Positions 23,194 through 34,913 of a stretch of 64,000 bases of DNA are shown one piece after another. The notes below the pieces were generated by a model. That model made no database searches. It was not told the DNA's origin and was given only the letters and a program-made list of their open reading frames with translations. Position numbers and translations under genes: made by a program. The DNA is from Nilaparvata lugens (lineage: Eukaryota > Arthropoda > Insecta > Hemiptera > Delphacidae), in contig NC_052510.1 of the NCBI RefSeq assembly GCF_014356525.2, positions 52,818,045-52,882,044 on the forward strand. The letters run 5' to 3'. Every line of letters starts with the position of its first letter. The stretch's first letter is position 1.

Positions 23194-24720
23194 TTTGTCA
23201 CCAAGTTAGTTGAAAATTCATTCTCCAACAGTCTGCAATAATTCAACCTTGGATTTATCAATTTCAAAGATAGTTATTAAATAAGTTTTATGGCTATCAT
23301 GCTACTACATATATTAAACTCAATGTTATTCTTTCGTTAGTTCACTTCCCTCAAATTCAACTACTCGTATCATCCTCAGGAAGAGCCACTGCCTTTCTAT
23401 GAATCAACAGTGTGTCACTGTTCTCAATTCATGCATTCCATTCACATTTTTATCAATGAACGATCATGTGTCATATAAGAGAGCAATAGTACAGGAGAGT
23501 TGTGAATTTCTCCTATTCACTGAGTCATGATATCTCACTATGTTACAGATTTAGATACAACTTTAATTAGCTGCATGTTACTGTTCTGGAGTCTATTCTT
23601 CAAATAATCAGCAGTCATAACAATGCTCTTAAAATTACATAAAGTTGGATTCCATTCATTTCATCTTGGATAACTTCAATAACTGTAACAGGATACTGTA
23701 ACTGTAACATTTTTATTTATCAAATTGAAACTTATTTTATTGAAAAAGTCATTTCATTTCAGTGATAAATTCTTTGATCATTGTATTGATAATACAATCG
23801 GTACTTACCGATAATTCTTGTATGCAATATAATAAATGTGATTGATATTTAGATATATTAATGATCTAATAAAAAAATATATTAATGACCTGTCCAAATA
23901 TGGAAATACATTGCTCGATGAAGGATATTATTTAAAATGATAAATCAGTTTCTGCGGCTAAATTTGGGAAACTGATTTTTAATTTCAAATAATATCCTTC
24001 ATCGAACACTGTATTTCCATATTTGGACAGGTCATTAATATATTTTTTTATTAGATCATTAATATATCTAAATATCAATCACATTTATTATATTGCATAC
24101 AAGAATTATCGGTAAGTACCGATTGTATTATCGATACAATGATCAAAGAATTTATCACTGAAATGAAATGACTTTTTCGATATAATAAGTTTCAATTTGA
24201 TAAATAAAAATGTTACAGTTACAGTATCCTGTTACAGTTATTGAAGTTATCCAAGATCAATTAAATGGAATCCAACTTTATGTAAGAGCATTGTTATAAC
24301 TGATGATTATTTGAAGAATAGACTGCAGAACAGAAACATGCAGCTAATTAAAGTTGTATCTAAATCTGTAACATAGTGAGATATCATGACTCAGTGAATA
24401 GGAGAAATTCACAACTCTCCTGTACTATTGCTCTCTTATATGACACATGATCGTTCATTGATAAAAATGTGAATGGAATGCATGAATTGAGAACAGTGAC
24501 ACACTGTTGATTCATAGAAAGGCAGTGGCTCTTCCTGAGGATGATACGAGTAGTTGAATTTGAGGGAAGTGAACTAACGAAAGAATAACATTGAGTTTAA
24601 TATATGTAGTAGCATGATAGCCATAAAACTTATTTAATAACTATCTTTGAAATTGATAAATCCAAGGTTGAATTATTGCAGACTGTTGGAGAATGAATTT
24701 TCAACTAACTTGGTGACAAA
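23194..24720. repeat. 1.5-kb near-perfect palindrome
   Basis: The left arm 23194-23951 and right arm 23969-24720 are reverse complements with very few mismatches, separated by about 17 bases (CTGCGGCTAAATTTGGG). The arms begin TTTGTCACCAAGTTAG and end CTAACTTGGTGACAAA. They do not resemble the other MITEs, have no obvious target duplication and code nothing. This may be a young inverted duplication or an assembly fold-back artefact. Confidence 0.95.
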
Positions 24721-25450
24721 GACGTAAACCTACAGCACGCCACCAAATGATACGTCAAGGACTTTGAAAGACCTTGACGAGGGGAAGGGGCAGATTTAAA
24801 AAAATTGTAAACTTGATGTAACAAACAAATTTATTCGTTACTAATTTATATTTACAAATCTCGATGACACTCAGAACAATATCTACAAAGTAATGCGTTC
24901 TCTTAACTCAGACATAAAACTTTAAAACTCTAGATAACTTATAGGAAACTGGAAATCCTCACAGAATCTTTCAAACATGTTATTATACTGAGCTCCTACA
25001 ATAGAAGTTGCAATATAGGATTCACTTTCATTGAACTTTACGAGTGTTTACAGGTCATAAGGTATTAATAAAAAATGAAATATTTTCTCTATTGGAGGAA
25101 TTAACAGAGAATTACAATTATACGCTTAGACAAAATGAGTGTTGTGTTTGATTTTGACTCCTAGTAAAACTTGATTACACTGCATACATTCATGAATACA
25201 AACAACACTTAGACTAGCTTCATTCATTCTCAAAGCTCAATATTCTAATGAAAACAATATCAAAACTTTTATTATCCTTCTATTAAAAATATTCTAATTG
25301 TTGAGCTTGTGAATATTTCATTCATCTCTCATAAATGTTAAACGAATTGACACGGATGCTGCACAAACAATAATTACGTTTTTTATAATAATTTAACTTG
25401 TATCATACACTTTACACAAGGTATTCAGTTCTTTGTCAAGTTGGGGTGAG
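24721..25450. other. Intergenic sequence downstream of obstructor-B
   Basis: AT-rich with no coding signal. It separates the obstructor-B 3' end from the palindrome. Confidence 0.5.
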
Positions 25451-25456
25451 TTTATT
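25451..25456 (-). terminator. Poly(A) signal AATAAA of obstructor-B
   Basis: AATAAA on the minus strand (context GTAAATAAACTC) lies 83 bases past the stop codon of exon 5, the first canonical signal downstream. The cleavage site is probably 10-30 bases lower. Confidence 0.6.
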
Positions 25457-25538
25457 TACAAAATTTCGATAATTATCAGTCACTGATGCATCATTTCTTC
25501 GAAGCTTGCAAATGGGGTTTTTTGAATTTTGTTTGATT

Positions 25539-25710
25539 TCACTCTAGATCGTCAACGGGAGCCTCTCTACTGCTCTGATGGGGGCGGTACTTGTTGCTCT
25601 GCTTCCTGCGATTGGCTGTGGCTGCTTGGCTGTCAGGTCTTTGCTTTGGTTTGGGGTGTTCCAATTCTTCCAGCTCTGCGTCGGTCAGTATTCCCTTGTA
25701 CCAATCTCCA
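25539..25710 (-). CDS. obst-B: obstructor-B (CPAP3-B) exon 5: C-terminal tail and stop
   Basis: Last coding exon of 172 bases. The acceptor TGTTGAACAG ends at 25711; the first base T completes a cysteine codon begun in exon 4 (TG), restoring the sixth cysteine of chitin-binding domain 3. The exon then reads GDWYKGILTDAELEELEHPK and goes on through a polar, basic tail to DDLE and stop, 56 residues. WYK followed by LTD-ELE-LE-PKP is the conserved C-terminal signature of insect obstructor-B, which supports both the exon and the gene name. A long-inverted-repeat MITE begins about 28 bases upstream of the acceptor, inside the intron. Confidence 0.88.
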
Positions 25711-25738
25711 CTGTTCAACATAGAAAATAACATTTGAT

Positions 25739-26572
25739 TGAGTGTCCAAAACTCAGCGGTTATCCTTATAGCTGCCATTTTGTTTTTTCACTTAGAAATT
25801 TTTATCTCAGGAACGAAATGTTGTTTTGATCTGAAATTTGGCATATATATATTTTTGCTATAAAGACTCAACATGAAAAAATAAAATAAAAAAAATTTGA
25901 TGTAAATTTTCAAAATAGCGGCCATTTTAAATTTTTGATTGCAAATTTCACGAAAAACGTTCAGTTTACAGAAAATTTACAAGAGACAAAAACGTTAGAA
26001 AATTTTATCAAGATTTCAAAGATACCTCATGTATTAAGATTGGTCAGAGAATAACAGAGAAATTAATTATTTTCGTATTGCATGCATGACCACTTTTCAC
26101 AATTTAAACATCAATATTAAATTTTTAATTCCAATTGTATATATTTAAGATGAAGCTTTGGAACTCGGTATGGCTCCTTATGGCCATCCAGCTGATTTTA
26201 CAATCTTTTTCAGATGATCTTTTTTGTTGATGATCATGTATGCTGTATGAAAATAATAAATTTCTCTGTTATTCTCTGACCAATCCTAATCCTTGAAATT
26301 TTGATAAAATTTGCTAACTTTTTTGTCTCTTGTAATTTTCTGTAAACTGAACGGTTTTTGTGAAATTTGCAATCAAAAATTTAAAATGGCCGCCATTTTG
26401 AAAATTTACATCGAAAATTTTTGTATGTTATTTTTTAAAGTTAAGTCTTTATATCATAAATATCCATGCCAAATTTCAGATCAATACATCATTTCGTTCA
26501 TGAGATAAGAAATCGTAAGTGAGAAAAACAAAATGGCAGCTATAAGGATAACCACTGAGTTTTAGACACTCA
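25739..26572. mobile_element. Long-TIR MITE in obstructor-B intron 4
   Basis: The arms 25739-26080 and 26240-26572 are inverted copies: TGAGTGTCCAAAACTC at one end, GAGTTTTAGACACTCA at the other, and GTTATCCTTATAGCTGCCAT with its complement inside. It is non-coding; the open frame at 26311-26508 is within an arm. The left end touches the 3' splice region of exon 5. Confidence 0.85.
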
Positions 26573-26796
26573 AATACGACATTTGTAGATTCCTATCATC
26601 CAGGAACAATACCCTAAAATGTTCGACACTATTTCTAAGACACTCTGTATTTTCATGTATCCAGCTATCAATTGAATGCTACAGGTGGCATTATCATGCA
26701 TTATTCAGTCAAAACATTCAATTGAATCAAATAAGCAAAATTGTTGAGTATCTATTTCAAGAGAGACGAATATTTTTATCAGGATCTGGAACCCTA

Positions 26797-26952
26797 GGCT
26801 CGGTTACACGAAAGTCTGTTAGATTTAAACGGTGAACAAATAATTGCCAAGAGAACCAATCAGAGAAGGTCTTCCCGAAAAAGCTTTCTCTGAACCGTTC
26901 TTGTGGCATCCAATAATGATGGAAATTCAACAGGTTTTGTGCAACCGGGCCT
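26797..26952. mobile_element. MITE, GGCCCGGTTGCACAAAA family, copy 1
   Basis: Ends GGCTCGGTTACACGAAAG and TTTTGTGCAACCGGGCC are inverted repeats; inside are GAACCAATCAGAGAAGG and a diverged complement. Relatives occur at 35492, 36977, 39044 and 40595. Confidence 0.75.
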
Positions 26953-27989
26953 CTGACATTAAATTGATTATTCTCAACATATTCAGTTATATCTATAATA
27001 GAAAATGAGTTTTTGTGAAATAAATTTTTTGACAATTTAAAGAAAGGCTGAGGTGAATCTCTTGGCAAGTGATGATATCCTCAGATTTTCTGTTTCCTAG
27101 CTCATCGAATCAACTTGATGAAGGATATCATTATTAGTTTTTCTCTTTGTGATGTTTTAATGAAAAACAAGGAATAGCATCCTTTTTATGCCGTCAGCGA
27201 CTGGATAAGAGACCTTTCATACAGTTTTGCATGAATTCTCAAAGTTTAAGTATATATAGGACGTTTTCAACATTCGTGATACTCCTTCATCAACTTTCGT
27301 ATTTTGCAGTTTAATTGTGTCATTCTCTTCAGAGGCACTAGAAATTCTCTCAAGCTGCTCATTGACAGGGAATATTGGGACAAGTTACTGAAATGTAACC
27401 TGTGCAGAAGTTTGTACTTCAATGTACAAACTAATCAATGAACTTGTGCAGTACTTTCCTTTTCATAATTCTCCAGCAATTTACACTTACCAAACATCTG
27501 CCTGATGAAGAGTGACGCAATGACAACCACTGGCCGCCAGCAAAATGTCGTCTCTACATTTCTTAACTATAAGCAGCTTAAGAGAATCTATAGTATCGCT
27601 TAGAAGATAATGACTTGATTTAAAATAGGTCCTTCTAGAAAGAAGGATTCACTTTTCAACACCAACAAATTGGATAATTTTATCGTTCCAACTTGATAAG
27701 GGAGGAATATAGAGACGAAGTCATTATTATTATTTACTACTAAGGTTTGCACAGACTCAATGTTTTTATCTCAGAAACTGAGATATTGTGGAATTTCTCC
27801 ATATCAAGGTAAAATGAAAGATAAAATGTTGTTAGTTCTACATAATTAATCCAACTCACAGATGGCTTTGTTCAAGCCAAAGTTTGGCTTGAATAAACTA
27901 TGTGGAATTTACAAAATCCCTTTCATTTTACCTCAATACTCTGAAATTCATATTCTGCCCTTCTCTATGATATTATTTTAGATATTCCT
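26953..27989 (-). other. obstructor-B intron 4, no further features
   Basis: Plain AT-rich intronic sequence with no recognisable exon. The open frame at 26757-27068 overlaps the MITE and is not a gene. Confidence 0.5.
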
Positions 27990-28135
27990 AGATATAGTTA
28001 TTGTTAGAACAAGGAATAGCAACCTATTTCAGCAAATTAAAATCTACAACAGTCTTTCTTCAGCTGTCAAAGAGCTGCCAATAACGAAGTTTAAGAGTGG
28101 TGAGGAGAAATGTCGTACTATTCCATGAATGAGTT
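27990..28135 (+). pseudogene. Non-LTR retrotransposon ORF2 C-terminal relic
   Basis: On the plus strand about 28020-28110 translates to QIKIYNSLSSAVKELPITKF, then KSG and stop. The pattern I-YNSLP-IK-LP-FK is typical of the extreme C-terminus of CR1/Jockey-type reverse transcriptases. Everything upstream is lost or unrecognisable. Confidence 0.45.
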
Positions 28136-28245
28136 CTTTGAGTGTTCCATATAAATGCGGCTCTTCCTGTTTTATCTATCTAGTCAATATTGAGTTTTGT
28201 GTTCTGTATGTTTGAATTATTGAAGTTTTGTTATCCTCATGGAAT

Positions 28246-29370
28246 GCCCCCTGTGGGTTGGGGGAGCTTTGAGTCGAACATCGTACTCAAGAATGTGTTG
28301 AAAACCAGATTTCACCCACAATATCCCTAATTGTCGTAGGAGGCGACTAAAAGGGACCCCAAGGCAACTCCAGAAATTGCATTGCCTTCAAACCCACGGG
28401 ATCTGCCCCATTAGGGCAGTTTCGGAGGGGCAAAAAGAAAAAACCCAAAAGACCAGAGATGGGTGAAACTCCAGACACAAATGCGGGTCAAGAGGCTGAG
28501 TCGAGGGTGACCAGGTGCCCTAGAGGCAATTTGGCCACCCCTCCTTTAGCGTAAGGACCTACACAAAAGCCAGGAGTGAAACTCACGTAGATCACGAGTT
28601 TGTGGGTGGAGAGGCCAAAAGTCACCACTACTCAAAGAAGGGCGACCATTCATGCGAAACCTCTTCGGAGAAGTGAGGCTTTAGACCCTGCAGAGTTTCG
28701 GAGGGGGAAAAAGAAAAACCCAAAAGACCAGAGATGGGTGAAACTCCAGACATAAATGTGGGTCAAGAGGCTGAGTCGAGGGTGGCCGTGCGCCGGGCGC
28801 CCTAGAGGCAGTTTGGCGTCCCCTCTCTCAGCGGAAGGACCTACAAAAAGGCTAGGAGTGGAACTCACGTAGGTCACGAGTTTGTGGGTGGAGAGGCCTA
28901 AAATTACCACTGCTCAAAGAAGGGCGGCCATTTAGGCAAAACTTCTTGGGAGATGTTGAGGCTTTTGACCCTTTGAAGTTTCTGAGGGGCAACAAGAAAA
29001 AACCCAAGATACCAGAGATGGGTGATACTCCAGGCACAAATGTGGGTCAAGAGTCATGGGTGGCCGGTTGCCCTAGAGGCAACTTGGCCACCCCTTCCTC
29101 AGCGGAAGGACCTTCAAAGAAGGCCAGGAGAAGAACTCACGTAGGTCACAAGGACATTCTGAGACTGCCAAGCATATCACACTGGGTTGCGAGAAGCAAC
29201 CAGGAGATGATTGGGATGTTAGTATAGGGAAAAACTCCTGGTTCTTGTAATGGACACAGGTATTGGTTCGCCTAACTAACATACCACTTGGGAACACTTT
29301 AAGCTTCGATTGACTTGTGGGGTTCTTTGAACCTTTGGATCCTTGAATCCGTCCCTTCAAAAACAAAATG
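28246..29370 (+). mobile_element. Retrotransposon 5'-region with three tandem ~280-bp units
   Basis: It starts CCCCCTGTGGGTTGGGGGAG and includes GTCGTAGGAGGCGACTAAAA, a phrase I associate with 5' regions of insect non-LTR retrotransposons. From about 28411 a unit containing GAGATGGGTGAAACTCCAG, GGTCAAGAG and CTCACGTAG recurs three times at about 280-bp spacing up to 29225. A fourth, single copy is at 37241-37530. Tandem 5' units are typical of promoter-bearing retrotransposon 5' UTRs. No intact open frame follows. Confidence 0.6.
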
Positions 29371-29546
29371 CTGCTATTCCTGTTATAGCTATGTACTCAG
29401 TGTTCTATTCTGTATATTGAATTGTGCATTACGCATCGTGTAGGCTACACTGTATTTTTATGTTATATGACAAGCTTATATATTTTCTAAAATATTCGTG
29501 CAAAAAAGAATCTTGAATCTTCTATAGATAGTATGTTATAACTGAC

Positions 29547-29742
29547 CATTCGGGCACATTCCTGGGCCAGTCGCAGTTCTTGGTGGCGTCGTTGAAGACC
29601 TGTCCCCGCTTGCAGCCGTTGCGACGCGGCGTCTCTCCGTTGATGCACACGTAGAAGTACTGACAGTCTTCGGGGTCGGCGTAGCGCGGATGTTGCTGGG
29701 CCTCACTCATGCCCACTGCCGGGCACGTGAACTTGAAGACTT
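29547..29742 (-). CDS. obst-B: obstructor-B (CPAP3-B) exon 4: third chitin-binding domain
   Basis: Exon of 196 bases between an acceptor TTTGTAG (ends 29743) and a donor GTCAGT (29546-29541). It enters in phase 1 (completing Glu: exon 3 G plus AA) and leaves in phase 2 (TG, completed as Cys by exon 5). It codes VFKFTCP, HPRYADPEDCQYFYVC, PRRNGCK, VFNDATKNCDWPRNVPE, that is, five cysteines of a ChtBD2 domain, with the sixth formed across the exon 4/5 junction. HPRYADP and INGETPRRNGCK are hallmark phrases of the third domain in obstructor-B. Aromatic residues expected for chitin contact (YFYVC, CDW) are present. Confidence 0.92.
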
Positions 29743-29920
29743 CTACAAACCAACAATCATCATCAGGATTCACATTCAACTGGCAGAATCACTTATATAA
29801 CATCTAAGCCCACACGAAACACCATGATCAATGACCAATACAGGTATAATGGGATTCACTTTGAACTATAAAAAAAAACCATCATTAGAGAATAAAAGTA
29901 GTTGCTGTCTTGGAGAAAAT

Positions 29921-30899
29921 CCTATTATATTAAGCGAGCAATTTCTGTATTTTTTTTATATTAACTGGCTATTTTTATATCTGGTTATTTATGTCAAACG
30001 GATCTCGAAAACGGCTCTAACGATTCTCACGAAATTTGGAACATAGTAGGTTTATGATATAAAAACTCGATTGCACTAGGTCTCATCCCCAGGAAAACTC
30101 GCTAATCACATTAAAAGGATAATTCATCCTTGGAAAAACAGCTGAGACTTTCATCTTCTGTGAATAATGGAAGTGAGTGAGCGTGTGCGTCTGTGGAAAA
30201 TCAAAATATCCTCGAAATTCATAAGCTGTTGTATAGCCAGCTGTAAAATTAATATAAACACGACCTAAAAGATTAAGAAACCTTGAGGGTTTGAAAGGTG
30301 GAGTTAATCACAATTAATCAATATCGGGGCACCGAGATTCGCTCGTTATTTATTTATTGATAAACAGAACTCAACTCTTTAAAATGATTGGGGAAGGACT
30401 AACAGGCACAGCTTGTCAAATATTTGAAAACATAAAAGTTCTAATTTCAAACCAAATTGAATAACAAAATAACATTCACTAATCACTTAAAGCTGTAAAA
30501 AAATGATTAACTTTAAGTATTATGATATACCATCTCAATGCCAACAAATCAGATTATTTTGATCGAGTCAATTAAAATTTCTAGATTTCTCGCGAGATAC
30601 GGTAAGCTAATTGATTACACAGCTGATCTTCCACACAGGCACACGCATCTTCTGTTATCGACAGACGACAAAATTATCATTTGTTTTTCCAAGGATGAAT
30701 TATCCTTTTCATGTCCTTCCCAGCGAGTTTTCCCAGGAATGAGACCTAGTGCAATCGAAATTTTATATCATAAACTTACTATGTTCCAAATTTCGTGAAA
30801 ATCGTTAGAGCCGTTTTGGATATCCCTTGAGCATAAATAACCACATATACAAATAACCAGATATTAATGTACAGGAATTGCTCGCTTAATATAATAGGA
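29921..30899. mobile_element. Inverted-repeat element, TCCTATTATATTAAGCGAGC family
   Basis: The left end TCCTATTATATTAAGCGAGC and right end GCTCGCTTAATATAATAGGA are exact inverses. Subterminal blocks (AACGGCTCTAACGATT, TTTGGAACATAGTAGGTTTA, ATCCTTGGAAAAACAGCTGA) also recur inverted on the right, so it is a foldback-like element of about 980 bp. It is non-coding, in obstructor-B intron 3. A related single arm is at about 38706-38950. Confidence 0.85.
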
Positions 30900-33180
30900 T
30901 ATTTAAAATAGAAACACATTTTCGTGATTTTCCAAATTCATTAAATAGTTCAATTCCCTTTCAATTCTTCAATCCTAAAACTTTTTTAGCAGATGCACAT
31001 ATTTAAGAAAAATCGTCTTGAATTTTGGAACAACCTAAACCATAGGATATCTTGTAGCCTATTTTATAGTAGAATGTGTGATGCACTTGGAAATGTTATC
31101 ATTCCTTACAAATAACATCTCATGCTGATTGAACCAACATGTTTGGAAGTCACACTTGAATATGACATTACAGAAAAAAAACTTCAACAAAAAAAACCAT
31201 TCATCCTCTCGTAATGCATATGGTACTTATGCTCATTAAACAGTATAGCACTTGAAAATCGAATACTAAACCGAAGATGTGAGTGGTGTAGGCCTACTCG
31301 TAGTAAAATTTTACACAAATATGACAATAATATAAACATAGATGAATAGAAATGATCACATATTTATATTGTACAACTTATTAGTATCAATAATATAGGA
31401 ATAGACTATATGCATTGGAATATCGTACTGCTGATTGAGAGGAATTATTTTCTATTAGAAATTTATCATTAGTAAGTATAATAATTGTACATTCATCAGA
31501 TCGAATAGGGCCGAAATCAATGGTAGAATAGCATAAATAAGGTGCCATGCCTTCAGATGATGAGCATTGTGATATGAGTGAATTATGAGTGTAAATGGGT
31601 CGCTTGAAGTTTGAAGTGTGTTCTAGAAACTATCCACTAGCGTTCAAAGTTGTCATTCTACCCACGCACTAAGTAGAGATGTTCAGTTTTAATCAAGTGG
31701 TCTATTTTTAGTGAGAACTTTTTCGATTATCCACCTCTTCTGCTTATTGGCAACCGGCCTATTAAGTCCTATATTTGAATGAGAGTGTTTCATTCATGTC
31801 GCCGTGTAGTGCTTGTGAGGTCTGAAGGTCGGTCATAGCGTAACAGGATGGAGTATTCAGCTAATAGAACAACAGCTAAATATACTGAAATATCAATTTT
31901 TCCACCAAAAATTCAGAGTTGAACAAGATTCTACTGAAATACCTAGAGAATACTCAACAATACTGACATATCAATTTTTCATTTTTTACATCACCAATTA
32001 AATTCAGAGTTGAACAAAATTTTCTTGAAGTACCTGGTGATTGCTCGACAACACAAATACGAGAATGTCTATATCATGCTCCTTTCATTAATTTATTTAT
32101 TAGGTTAGGTAAAAACAATACAACGATCGGAAAAGAAAAAACAGGCTATTGCCCAAAACTTCTTCAATTTCCTAATTCAGTTTCAAATTGTCCATACTGA
32201 AGTATTGTTATATACTGATTAATAAGCGTGTATTTACTCATTAGCCTCAATATTTCTTAATTATAGCCAATTCAAATGAACAGTTGAATGAGTATTGTAG
32301 ACGAAAGATTAAGCTAAGTACCGTTTAATATCCTTGCAGATTACTTGGACATTTATGATTTATCTGTAATACAATATATGAATCTATGTTTCGAATATTT
32401 ATTATTGATAGGATGAAGTGACATGAATATAATATTCTGTAAGAAAAGTTCATTCGTTTCACAAAGTACAATGTGAGCAGTGCTTTGTTTTCGTTGAGCC
32501 TGAAATTGTTCAAATAAGATTTTCTCCAACTCATCAGGTGCTCCCAATCGAATTACTTGAATTCTACAGTGTGTTTCATCATAGAGAAACAATAGCGTAA
32601 GCTATGCTATCTTATGCTATCGTTTCTCTATGGTTTCATAGATAGCGGATTGTCATGATTATGCCCACGATGCTGCGCACGATTCACGATGCTGCCTTCT
32701 CATTTCTATAATATTCTCAATATTGATTCTTAACCTGTGTAATATCAAACTGGTTTGGTCCGCCATTTCAAATCAAATCATTTATTTGCCATACAATAAA
32801 TACATATTCAAAACATAATAAAAGAAAATACATAATTTTATAATCAAAAGTATAAAATAATAAGTATAATAATTTGGTCCAATGTGTGGACTGTCTCACC
32901 ATTTGGTTAGACTTGATAAAACTTATCATGTTAACAATATGTTTCTGCATTTCCTCCATATTATCCAACATTAGTGCAAACAGTTCTAAAAGCCAAACGA
33001 TGTCAAATAATAGTGCAATACGCTTCATGCAATACTGTACGTTCGTGAGTTGACAACAATCTTATAACTTGAAAATTGGCGATCTAGAATGGTGCAGTAC
33101 ATCTGTGAAGTACAGGTAGTTTCTGTCGTCAATTCTAAGGTGCAGATGGAGGCCTTTGGATAGTTTCAACTTGGAAGTGC
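30900..33180 (-). other. obstructor-B intron 3, lower part
   Basis: A dispersed repeat near 32096-32190 is the inverse of part of 11570-11690 (GGCTATTGCCCAAAACTTCT). A small hairpin at 32576-32641 (ATAGAGAAAC with GTTTCTCTAT) and a tail-like TTTATTTGCCATACAATAAA at 32780 are also seen. TTTATT at 32780-32785 would be an AATAAA for the acidic exon above. There is no recognisable coding exon. Confidence 0.5.
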
Positions 33181-33908
33181 TCATAAATGATCGAAATGTA
33201 CCTTATTTTTCGATGTTATTTCGTGTAATCCGATCGGCTTGGTCCTCCTGTCGTTGTTGAATGTTGTCAGTCTTTTGGCATCAGTCCTGGGCGCCTCCCA
33301 ACGTCTCCGTTCAGCCTCCTCCACGGATGTCATACTCCTATCACCTGCCCTATTCCTTGCATTACTCCTTCCCCTCTTATCACCCTCCTCATAATCATGA
33401 TACACGTAATAATCATAGTCTACATCCCCTCTCTCATCGGAGTCCTCTTCCTCGCTGCTTTTCGACCCCTTCTCCTGGCTTTCTTTACTCTCTCTGTTAC
33501 CCCTCTCACGACTCCCTCGCTCCCTACTTCTCCTATCATCTTCCCCCTCTTCCTCACCACCTTTATCATCATCCTCATCATCTTCATCTTCGTCTTCATC
33601 TCTGTCTTTCTTCTTCTCACCACCGTATATCAATTCACTTATACTGATGTCCTCATAGTTCTCGTCTGATTTGAAGTCGTAATCGTCATCGTAAAAATCA
33701 TGATCATCGTAATCACTGTTGTCAAACATTCCATTATACCTGGGCCTCACGGCGGTGTTTTGAGCCTGTATTCCGTACCCAGATGTGACCCTGGCCTGAA
33801 TTCGGGGTCGATCTTTGGGTTTTTCCTTGACCAGGTACCTTCTTTGGATTACGCCGCCCCCCAGACTGTAGAATGGGGGCGGCGTACTTCGTTTGGCTCT
33901 CAACACAC
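33181..33908 (-). CDS. Candidate alternative last exon of obstructor-B: acidic tail
   Basis: An open frame of about 240 codons inside obstructor-B intron 3. It follows an acceptor TTGCCGCAG (ends 33909) and starts with two bases GT that complete a codon in phase 1, exactly the phase left by exon 3. Splicing would give GVLRAKRSTPPPF after chitin-binding domain 2. The product is low-complexity: a proline/glycine and basic start with a furin-like RAKR, a DYDDHDFYDDDYDF stretch, a long Asp/Glu run, RERGSRERGN repeats, a second acidic stretch (DVDYDYYVYHDYEE) and a basic end, finishing FDHL and stop. A possible donor AAG/GTACAT (phase 0) near the end would not fit exon 4 or 5, which enter in phase 1 and 2. 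So the simplest model is a terminal exon replacing domain 3. Transcription is unproven, and I recognise no family. Confidence 0.5.
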
Positions 33909-34913
33909 CTGCGGCAATAATCTTTGTTCAAAAATCATTTGTCAAAATTGATCATTTCTGTGCTCGAGTGTGCTCATTCAGCCTAATTGTGTGTTTAGTG
34001 CTGCATGAAATAGTACGTAGAAGAAAGTAGAATGAAGATTACAACAATAATCAAATTAATAAAAGAATATTGTAAAAGTAACCCATTCAAGTGAAGTGTT
34101 TTTATAACAACAATCAACTATAACGATACTATTACAACTAATTATATATACTAATATATGAAAACTATTACAATATCAACTATAACGTATCCAATAAATG
34201 AATCATCATCATCATCTCTTATTAAAATACAGTAGTCAATCTTTTGTTGTTCTGTAGGATCTTCCTAACTGATCTTATTTTTCCTATCAATTCTATCTGC
34301 CAATTTATCTTGGAACTTATAGATCATGATGTTTGGGAGTAAAGATGGAAACAGAGCACAGTGACTTTCTGTAGAACTGTGGAGTTTCCGTTGTACTACA
34401 ATCCACATCACACTCAAAAAAATTATGTTTACGTATTGATTTATAATCGGGGAGTTAAATCTTTTCCAATGCAACTGCAGATAATTTCCCAGATGAAACG
34501 TGTTTCTACTTAACAAATGTAATGTACAGTAGAACGTTCTGATTTCAAATCACATTCCAAAATGTGATTCAGGAAGAAGAGCAATCTGCTGATATCTCAT
34601 GAAAAAGACTGGTCTGATTTCCCATTCTGTGTGATTTTCACACTTGATGATGTCGTAATTGGCCGAAGCTAGCGTGTCTAAAATAATAGGAAGGGTTCTA
34701 GTGGTTCTATATATCTAATCTTTCGAATAGCACTTTTCAAATGAAAGGTTCAATTGAAAAATTTGAATTACATCAATCTGCCAGAAATTTTGAAGAGACC
34801 TCATAAGCGGTAAAACACAGATCCACTTTGAATAAAATGTGAGAAATTATTATGTCAATCGATCCTTTTAAGAGTTCATTAATAATTCAGAATGAATGCA
34901 TGCTTAGACTGAC
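33909..34913 (-). other. obstructor-B intron 3, upper part
   Basis: AT-rich with an ATCATCATCATC run near 34201. I see no exon or mobile element in it. Confidence 0.5.

Noticed and set aside
24721..25450. Looked for further chitin-binding exons between the two genes
   Set aside because: No six-cysteine ChtBD2 pattern was found in any frame read here.
28650..29366. Several 60-97-codon frames on both strands
   Set aside because: Repeated because the underlying 280-bp retrotransposon 5' units are tandem; frames are interrupted differently in each unit.
32353..32592. 79-codon minus-strand frame starting MFLYDETH
   Set aside because: It starts within a small hairpin repeat and shows no family, and lacks convincing splice sites in phase with obstructor-B.
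33261..33951. Plus-strand and alternative minus-strand frames over the acidic exon
   Set aside because: Shadows of the 33181-33908 frame, which alone has a matching splice acceptor and biased acidic composition.
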